From assembly GCA_041691815.1 (NCBI GenBank), contig JBEPTZ010000052.1:1-29141 (forward strand): a DNA stretch of 29,141 nucleotides. Direction: 5' to 3'. Position 1 is the first letter of the stretch. Each line of letters begins with the position of its first letter. The position numbers and the translations under genes were made by a program. The notes beneath the pieces were generated by a model. It was not told the origin of the DNA. It saw nothing but the letters and a program-made list of their open reading frames with translations, and searched no databases. The DNA is from 70-18 sp041691815. Lineage in GTDB: Bacteria; Pseudomonadota; Alphaproteobacteria; Acetobacterales; Acetobacteraceae. This document shows, one piece after another, positions 22,510 through 27,259 of this stretch.

Positions 22510-24159
22510 ATGAGCGATTACAATGTGGGCGATCTGGTCGCCGAGTTTCTCGCCTTGTGCGGCGTCACCACCGCGTTCGGCGTGGTCAGCGTGCATAACA
22601 TCCCGATGCTGGACGGCATCGGCCGGCGCAACGCCATCCGCTTCGTGATGACCCGCGGCGAACTCGGCGCCAGCCACATGGCCGACGGCTATGCCCGCGC
22701 CACCGGCAGCCTCGGCGTGATGTTCACCAGCACCGGCCCCGGTGCCGCCAACGGCGTTGCCGGCCTGGTCGAGGCGGGCTTCGCCGGCTCGCCGCTGCTG
22801 CACATCACCGGCCAGACTGCCACCAGATTCGTCGATCGCGGCATGGGCTCGGTGCACGATGTGCCGGACCAGCTCGGTATGCTGAAAGCCGTCTCCAAGG
22901 CCGCCGTCCGCGTCCGCTCGGCGCAGCAGGCGCTGGGCACGCTCACCAAAGCGGCGGTGGCGGCGCTGACCCCGCCGATGGGGCCGGTGAGCGTCGAGGT
23001 GCCAATCGACATCCAGCGCGCCCCGATCGCCCGGCCCAGCGCGTTCGACAATTTCATCCTGCCGGTGCCGGCGCCACTGGAGCCGAACCCCGCCGCATTG
23101 GCCGACCTCGCCGGCCGCATCGCGAAGGCGAAGCGCCCGATGCTGTGGCTCGGCAACGGCGCGCGCGGGGCGGGCGAGGGGGCGCGGGCGCTGCTCGATC
23201 TCGGATTCGGCATGGTCACCAGCTGGAACGGCCGCGGCGTGGTGCCGGAGGACCATCCGATGAGCCTCGGCGCGCTGAACGGCAACGGCAGCCAGGCGGT
23301 GCAGGATTTCTACGCCGGCTGCGACCTGATGCTGGTGGCCGGCTCCCGCCTGCGCGGTCACGAGACCGGCGACTTCTCCGTCAAGCTGCCGCCGCTGGTG
23401 CAGATCGACATCGATCCGGCAGCCAATGGCCGCACCTATGCATCCGAATGCATGGTGGTCGGCGATGCCCGCCCGAGCCTGCTGCAACTGGCCGCGTTGT
23501 TGCGCGGAAAAATGCAGATTGACCCCGGTTTTGCCGCTGATTTCGCCACTGCCAAGGCCCGTGCGCAGGCCGATTTCCGCGCCACGCTCGGCCCCTACGC
23601 CACCTTTCCGGAGCAGTTGCGTGCGGTGATGCCGCGCGACGCGCTCTGGGTGCGCGACATCACGCTGAACAATTCCACCTGGGGCAACCGGCTGTTCCCG
23701 GTCTACGGCCCGCGCGACAGCATCTATCCGGTGGGGGCGGGGATCGGGCTGGGGCTGCATCTGGGCATCGGCGCGGCGCTGGCGGCGGGTGGGCGCAAGA
23801 CGGTGATGATGTCGGGCGACGGCGGATTCTTCCTCAATGTCACCGAGTTATGGACCGCGGTGCAGGAGCGCGCCGACATGGTGATGCTGGTGATGAACGA
23901 TCACGGCTACGGCGTGATCAAGCATATCCAGGATTCGCTATACGGCGGCCGCCGCTTCTATGGCGACCTGCTGGCGCCCGACCTGCAGCAACTGGCGGCG
24001 TTGGCCGGGATTCCGGCCTGGAAGGTGACCCAGGCGGACCGCTTCGGCGCCATCATGGCCGAAGCGATCGCCCATCGCGGGCCGTCGCTGGTGGAAGTTG
24101 ATATGACGGTGATCGGCGAATTTCCGCCTTATCATCCGTATGATCGCAAGCAAGGGTAG
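22510..24159 (+). CDS. Thiamine diphosphate-dependent enzyme, acetolactate-synthase-like
   Basis: A 549-residue three-domain ThDP enzyme. The pyrimidine domain has the activating Glu51 in TRGELGASHMADGYAR; STGPGAANGVAGL and the ITGQT stretch are typical of acetolactate synthase, benzoylformate decarboxylase and relatives. The middle domain spans about 190-330. The diphosphate domain has GDG at 436-438 and Asn463-Asp464 in the GDG-X(n)-N motif. No regulatory small-subunit gene follows, and its partner is a FAD amine oxidoreductase, so a catabolic carboligase or 2-oxoacid decarboxylase is likelier than valine/isoleucine synthesis. ATG 22510 has CAGGAG in front. Repeat copy E starts 7 bp after its stop. 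Confidence 0.88.
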   Translation: MSDYNVGDLVAEFLALCGVTTAFGVVSVHNIPMLDGIGRRNAIRFVMTRGELGASHMADGYARATGSLGVMFTSTGPGAANGVAGLVEAGFAGSPLLHITGQTATRFVDRGMGSVHDVPDQLGMLKAVSKAAVRVRSAQQALGTLTKAAVAALTPPMGPVSVEVPIDIQRAPIARPSAFDNFILPVPAPLEPNPAALADLAGRIAKAKRPMLWLGNGARGAGEGARALLDLGFGMVTSWNGRGVVPEDHPMSLGALNGNGSQAVQDFYAGCDLMLVAGSRLRGHETGDFSVKLPPLVQIDIDPAANGRTYASECMVVGDARPSLLQLAALLRGKMQIDPGFAADFATAKARAQADFRATLGPYATFPEQLRAVMPRDALWVRDITLNNSTWGNRLFPVYGPRDSIYPVGAGIGLGLHLGIGAALAAGGRKTVMMSGDGGFFLNVTELWTAVQERADMVMLVMNDHGYGVIKHIQDSLYGGRRFYGDLLAPDLQQLAALAGIPAWKVTQADRFGAIMAEAIAHRGPSLVEVDMTVIGEFPPYHPYDRKQG

Positions 24160-24166
24160 GAAAGCC

Positions 24167-24290
24167 GTTCTTTTTTGAAAAAGAGAACCAAAAAACTTTC
24201 ATCCGCCTTGCAACTGCGGAGGTGTGGAGACTCCGGAGTCTCCAAAACGGATGAAAAGTTTTTTTGCTTCTTTTTGTTCACAAAAAGAAG
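24167..24290 (+). repeat. Full copy (E) of the AT-rich hairpin element
   Basis: The cleanest copy, 124 bp, filling most of the 138-bp convergent gap between the ThDP gene and ald. Hairpin 1: 24167-24188. Left inner arm: AAAAAACTTTCATCCG at 24190-24205. Centre: the perfect 18-bp palindrome GGAGACTCCGGAGTCTCC at 24226-24243. Right inner arm: CGGATGAAAAGTTTTTTT at 24248-24265, complementary to the left arm with one bulged A. Hairpin 2: 24267-24290, 10-bp perfect stem with a TTCA loop, ending 7 bp from the ald stop. Confidence 0.94.
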
Positions 24291-24297
24291 ACCTTGC

Positions 24298-25416
24298 TTA
24301 TCCCGCGAGCACATCCTCTGCCGCCTTGAACGCCAGCCCCAGGTCCTGCGCCACCGCCGCGTAGGTCACCGAACCACCGTGCACGTTCAACCCCCGGCGC
24401 AGATGGATGTCCTCCTTCAGCGCCTGCCGCCAGCCTTTGTCGGCCAGTGCCAGCGCGAACGGCAGGGTGGCGTTGCCCAGCGCGATGGTCGAGGTGCGGG
24501 CGACCGCCCCCGGCATGTTGGTGACGCAGTAATGCACCACGCCTTCCTCCACGTAGGTCGGCGCCGCGTGGGTGGTTGGCCGGCTGGTTTCCAGGCAGCC
24601 GCCCTGGTCGATGGCGATATCCACCACCACCGAGCCCGGCCGCATGCGGGCGACCATCTCGCGGCTGACCAGCTTCGGTGCGGTGGCGCCAGGCACCAGC
24701 ACCGCGCCGATCACCAGGTCCGATTCGGCCACCGCCTGCTCGATATCGGCGGTGGTGGAGTACAGCGTGTGCAGGCTGGTGCCGAATTGCGCGTCCAGTT
24801 CCTTCAGCCGGATCAGCGAGCGGTCGATCACCGTGACATTGGCCCCAAGCCCGATCGCCACCCGTGCCGCGTTGGTGCCGGAGACGCCGCCGCCGATGAT
24901 GGTGACGCGGGCGGCCGGCACGCCTGGCACGCCGCCCAGCAGCACACCGGCGCCGCCCTGCTCCTTCTCCAGACAGCGGGCGCCGACCTGCATGCTCATG
25001 CGGCCGGCGACCTCGCTCATCGGCGCCAGCAGCGGCAGGCTGCCATGGCTGTCGGTGACCGTCTCGTAGGCGATGCAGGTGGCGCCGCTGGCCATCAGGC
25101 CCTGGGTCTGCACCTTGTCGGCGGCCAGGTGCAGATAGGTGAACAGCACATGGTCCGGCCGCAGCATGGCGATCTCGTCGGCCAGCGGCTCCTTCACCTT
25201 CACGATCAGCTCGCTGCCGGCGAATACCGCTGCCGCGTCGTCACCGATGGTGGCGCCGGCGGCCTCGTAGGCGGCGTCGGTAAAGCCGATGGCGGTGGCG
25301 GCGCCGCGCTGCACCAGCACGCTATGGCCACGCCGGGTGAATTCGCGCACCGCGGCAGGCGTCAGGCCGACCCGGTATTCGTGGGTCTTGATTTCCTTGG
25401 GAACGCCGATGCGCAT
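24298..25416 (-). CDS. ald: Alanine dehydrogenase
   Basis: A 372-residue L-alanine dehydrogenase that interconverts L-alanine and pyruvate plus ammonia with NAD. The opening MRIGVPKEIKTHEYRVGLTP is diagnostic. Arg15 and Lys75 (VKVKEPL) bind substrate, His96 (TYLHLA) is the catalytic base, VTIIGGGVSGTNAARVA is the NAD loop, and VVVDIAIDQGGC holds the conserved Asp. The length equals the family norm. ATG 25416 has GGAGGA upstream. A weak promoter candidate lies at 25465-25494. Further upstream on the same strand are two hairpins and a 24-codon ORF with an exceptional ribosome-binding site, so its transcription may partly come through that leader. Confidence 0.97.
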   Translation of the reverse strand: MRIGVPKEIKTHEYRVGLTPAAVREFTRRGHSVLVQRGAATAIGFTDAAYEAAGATIGDDAAAVFAGSELIVKVKEPLADEIAMLRPDHVLFTYLHLAADKVQTQGLMASGATCIAYETVTDSHGSLPLLAPMSEVAGRMSMQVGARCLEKEQGGAGVLLGGVPGVPAARVTIIGGGVSGTNAARVAIGLGANVTVIDRSLIRLKELDAQFGTSLHTLYSTTADIEQAVAESDLVIGAVLVPGATAPKLVSREMVARMRPGSVVVDIAIDQGGCLETSRPTTHAAPTYVEEGVVHYCVTNMPGAVARTSTIALGNATLPFALALADKGWRQALKEDIHLRRGLNVHGGSVTYAAVAQDLGLAFKAAEDVLAG

Positions 25417-25464
25417 GGGGATATCCTCCGGGACTTTTCGCGGCCGTTGATCGGCTCGTCTGCC

Positions 25465-25494
25465 GATATAGCCCGGCCGCGCCGATGTTGCGAA
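25465..25494 (-). promoter_or_regulatory. Weak promoter candidate for ald
   Basis: On the minus strand TTCGCA (25494-25489) and TATATC (25470-25465) are 18 bp apart, each matching four of six consensus bases, about 50 bp upstream of the ald ATG. If real, ald would be transcribed independently of the hairpins and short ORF upstream. Confidence 0.3.
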
Positions 25495-25525
25495 CTGTCT
25501 CCCGCGCAGGTGCCGCTAGACGACA

Positions 25526-25553
25526 GAAGGCCCCGGGTTGCCCCAGGGCCTTC
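25526..25553 (-). terminator. Strong GC hairpin downstream of the 24-codon ORF
   Basis: Arms GAAGGCCC and GGGCCTTC pair over 8 bp, then one C-A mismatch and three further G-C pairs around a four-base loop. It lies 35 bp after the stop of the 24-codon ORF and 109 bp before ald. Only a short pyrimidine tract (TGTCGTC) follows on the minus strand, so it could be an intrinsic terminator, an attenuator or the protective 3' end of a small RNA. Confidence 0.55.
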
Positions 25554-25558
25554 ACATT

Positions 25559-25586
25559 GTCTGACGGCGGATGCCGACGGACAGAC
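25559..25586 (-). promoter_or_regulatory. Hairpin just after the stop of the 24-codon ORF
   Basis: GTCTG (25559-25563) pairs with CAGAC (25582-25586), and inside it CGGC pairs with GCCG around a four-base loop. It begins 2 bp after the stop codon of the short ORF, within the footprint of a ribosome paused there, which suits a translation-coupled switch with the following stronger hairpin. The stability is modest. Confidence 0.4.
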
Positions 25587-25588
25587 GG

Positions 25589-25663
25589 CTACTCCGCGCC
25601 CCCGAAACAGGAGACGGAGATCCGGGTCACATCTGCGGTCCGCAGCCACGAGCAATGAGACAC
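25589..25663 (-). CDS. 24-residue leader-like peptide with a near-maximal Shine-Dalgarno
   Basis: The frame runs from GTG 25663 to TAG 25589 and encodes 24 residues: MSHCSWLRTADV followed by TRISVSCFGGAE. The start sits 7 bp after GGAGG, and GAAAGGAGGTGATCC (25679-25665) complements 15 nt of the 16S rRNA tail, far more than any other gene here. The peptide has two Cys, three Ser-rich positions and one Trp; it has only two Ala, so classical alanine attenuation of ald is not suggested. Two hairpins follow. It could be a leader peptide, an independent micropeptide, or part of a small RNA. I do not recognise a family. It lies between the nucleotidyltransferase and ald, all on the minus strand. 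Confidence 0.55.
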   Translation of the reverse strand: MSHCSWLRTADVTRISVSCFGGAE

Positions 25664-25679
25664 TGGATCACCTCCTTTC
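25664..25679 (-). promoter_or_regulatory. Extended ribosome-binding site (16S tail complement)
   Basis: On the minus strand this reads GAAAGGAGGTGATCCA; on the plus strand TGGATCACCTCCTTTC, equal to the conserved 3' end of bacterial 16S rRNA. The spacing of 7 bp from GGAGG to GTG is optimal for initiation. No other 16S-like sequence flanks it. Confidence 0.8.
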
Positions 25680-25742
25680 AGTTGGTTGACGACAAGCGGA
25701 AGCCTGCGCCAGCAATCTGAGTCCGCACAAGCGTTATTCGCA

Positions 25743-26309
25743 TCACTGCCATGAAATAATACACAAAGCCGGCCAGTGCGCCCGCCAGCGCGCCGCCTTC
25801 GCCTGGTACACCTCCTGCGACACCAGCACACGGTTGGCGCGCACCACACCGGCCAGCAGGTCGGCCACGCCAAATGGCGCGCAAACTTCGCACACGCCGC
25901 CCTGCATTCGAATGCCGATCGCGGTGGCGGTGCTAGGATAGCTGGCAATCGCCGCCGCCGTGCTCGAAAACTGCGCAATGGCGCGGCCGAATCGGGCCTC
26001 GTACCACAGATGCATCCGCGCCTGGTTCTTCACGTCCAACCGCGCGCCAAGGCCGGGAAACAGCGCATTCAGTCGGGCCTCATGCGCCGCCTCGGCAGAC
26101 GCCGAGAGGTCGCCGGGATCGTGATAGACGATGTCGATATCGCGGATGCCAGCCATCGGCGGCGCACCGGCGGCGAGGTTCCACACCGTCTGCGCCAGGC
26201 AACCGGCGACCAGCCAGCAATCCGGCAACCCGATCTCGGCGAACCGGTCTAGCAGGGTCGCGATGGCCGGATTCTGCCGGAGCAGGGCCGGGACATCAAA
26301 ATCAAGCAT
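25743..26309 (-). CDS. Nucleotidyltransferase family protein (COG3575 type)
   Basis: A 188-residue protein of the NTP_transf_6/COG3575 group. WLVAGCLAQTVWN at 32-44 is the Gly-containing motif before the active site, and IRDIDIVYHDP gives the paired acidic residues Asp57 and Asp59 of the polymerase-beta-like fold. The family's C-terminal KAARWRAHWPAL is present near the end, so the protein appears full length. The transferred nucleotide and target are unknown. ATG 26309 was chosen since MLDFD begins the domain; an in-frame ATG 14 codons upstream lies inside repeat copy F and would add a hairpin-encoded peptide. It is 15 bp downstream of that repeat. Confidence 0.85.
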   Translation of the reverse strand: MLDFDVPALLRQNPAIATLLDRFAEIGLPDCWLVAGCLAQTVWNLAAGAPPMAGIRDIDIVYHDPGDLSASAEAAHEARLNALFPGLGARLDVKNQARMHLWYEARFGRAIAQFSSTAAAIASYPSTATAIGIRMQGGVCEVCAPFGVADLLAGVVRANRVLVSQEVYQAKAARWRAHWPALCIISWQ

Positions 26310-26324
26310 CAGCAAGCGAAGAGT

Positions 26325-26366
26325 CTTCTTTTTGTGAACAAAAAGAAGCAAAAAAACTTTTCATCC
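26325..26366 (-). repeat. Partial copy (F) of the AT-rich hairpin element, right arm only
   Basis: On the minus strand GGATGAAAAGTTTTTTTG starts exactly at the base after the epimerase stop codon (26367-26369), followed by the 10-bp hairpin at 26348-26325 with a TTCA loop. It matches copy A over its whole 42-bp length. It fills most of the 57-bp gap before the nucleotidyltransferase start. Confidence 0.9.
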
Positions 26367-27254
26367 TCAAGAACAGGTTTCTACCGTGTACACGGCTCGG
26401 CCGCTGCGGGATTCGCCGGGGGACAGCACGAGGATGCCGTTATCCGCCTCCTGGTCCATCCGGTTCAGCGCGTCGTTCATGTGGCTCACCGGCTCGGTGG
26501 CGAAGAAATCTCGGCCATCCGGCACGTAGACCACGGTATGGCCGAACACCTTGTCGGCGGCGACGCGGATCTGGTAACCGCGATCCGGATAGCGTAACAG
26601 CGCCCGGCCGTCCCAGCCAGGGAAGTCGTTGTCGATGAACACCGGCCCGATCTTGCGGCCCTGCCGATGATCCCATTCCGGCGGGATCGCGGTGCGCTCC
26701 GACGGCACCTCGCCGGGGCCGGCATTGTGCCAGACCGAGCCGGCGGTGAACTGCAAGGTCAGTTCCGGGCTGCGCGGAAAGAACGGGTGCAGCCCGAAGC
26801 CGCACGGGGCAGCGGCATCGTGCCGGTTCTCGATGCCGATTTCCATCTCCAGCGAGTCGCCAGTGATGGTGAAATTCTGCCAGCTATGGAACGCGAACGG
26901 CCAGTCGACCGATGGCGCCACCTCCAGTTCCAGCGTGGCACTGGCCGTGGTCTGCGCCGTGACCGTCCACGGCCGCAGCCAGCCGACGCCGTGGATCGCG
27001 AAGCCGCCGAACCGCTCCGGCAGGTCGTAGCTCACCCCCTGCCAACTGAACCGCCGGTTGGCCACCCGGCCGGAGAACGGCACCAGCGGATAGCAGGCCA
27101 GTTGCCGTGAATTGCGATCCGCCTCCGCCTGGGCCAGCGTCGCCGGCGATGTCGGGCGGAACATCGGTCGCCCTTGATGGCGCCACTGCACCACGCCGCC
27201 GCCGATTTCCGGCGCCAGCAGCAGGGTGGCAACGCCAGTGCTGAGGGTCAGCAT
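26367..27254 (-). CDS. Aldose 1-epimerase family protein
   Basis: A 295-residue galactose-mutarotase-like protein that should interconvert alpha and beta anomers of a hexose or hexose phosphate. Visible markers are LACYPLVPFSGRVANRRF (the NR-type substrate loop), AIHGVGW with His88, CGFGLHPFF with the catalytic His156, and ATEPVSHMND with the catalytic base Glu254. No signal peptide is present. ATG 27254 lies inside the 3' region right after the penicillin acylase stop (5-bp gap), so the two are co-transcribed. The stop is flush with repeat copy F. Confidence 0.9.
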   Translation of the reverse strand: MLTLSTGVATLLLAPEIGGGVVQWRHQGRPMFRPTSPATLAQAEADRNSRQLACYPLVPFSGRVANRRFSWQGVSYDLPERFGGFAIHGVGWLRPWTVTAQTTASATLELEVAPSVDWPFAFHSWQNFTITGDSLEMEIGIENRHDAAAPCGFGLHPFFPRSPELTLQFTAGSVWHNAGPGEVPSERTAIPPEWDHRQGRKIGPVFIDNDFPGWDGRALLRYPDRGYQIRVAADKVFGHTVVYVPDGRDFFATEPVSHMNDALNRMDQEADNGILVLSPGESRSGRAVYTVETCS

Positions 27255-27259
27255 CGCCG

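Noticed and set aside
22510..24159. Catalytic subunit of anabolic acetolactate synthase (ilvB)
   Set aside because: Overall family matches, but there is no ilvN or ilvC beside it and the context is catabolic, so the specific gene name is not supported.
25664..25679. Fragment of a 16S rRNA gene
   Set aside because: Only 16 bases match and no further rRNA sequence flanks them; it is best read as a ribosome-binding site on the other strand.
7383..26366. CRISPR array made of the repeated AT-rich units
   Set aside because: Copies are kilobases apart with genes between them, have no regular spacers and no cas genes.
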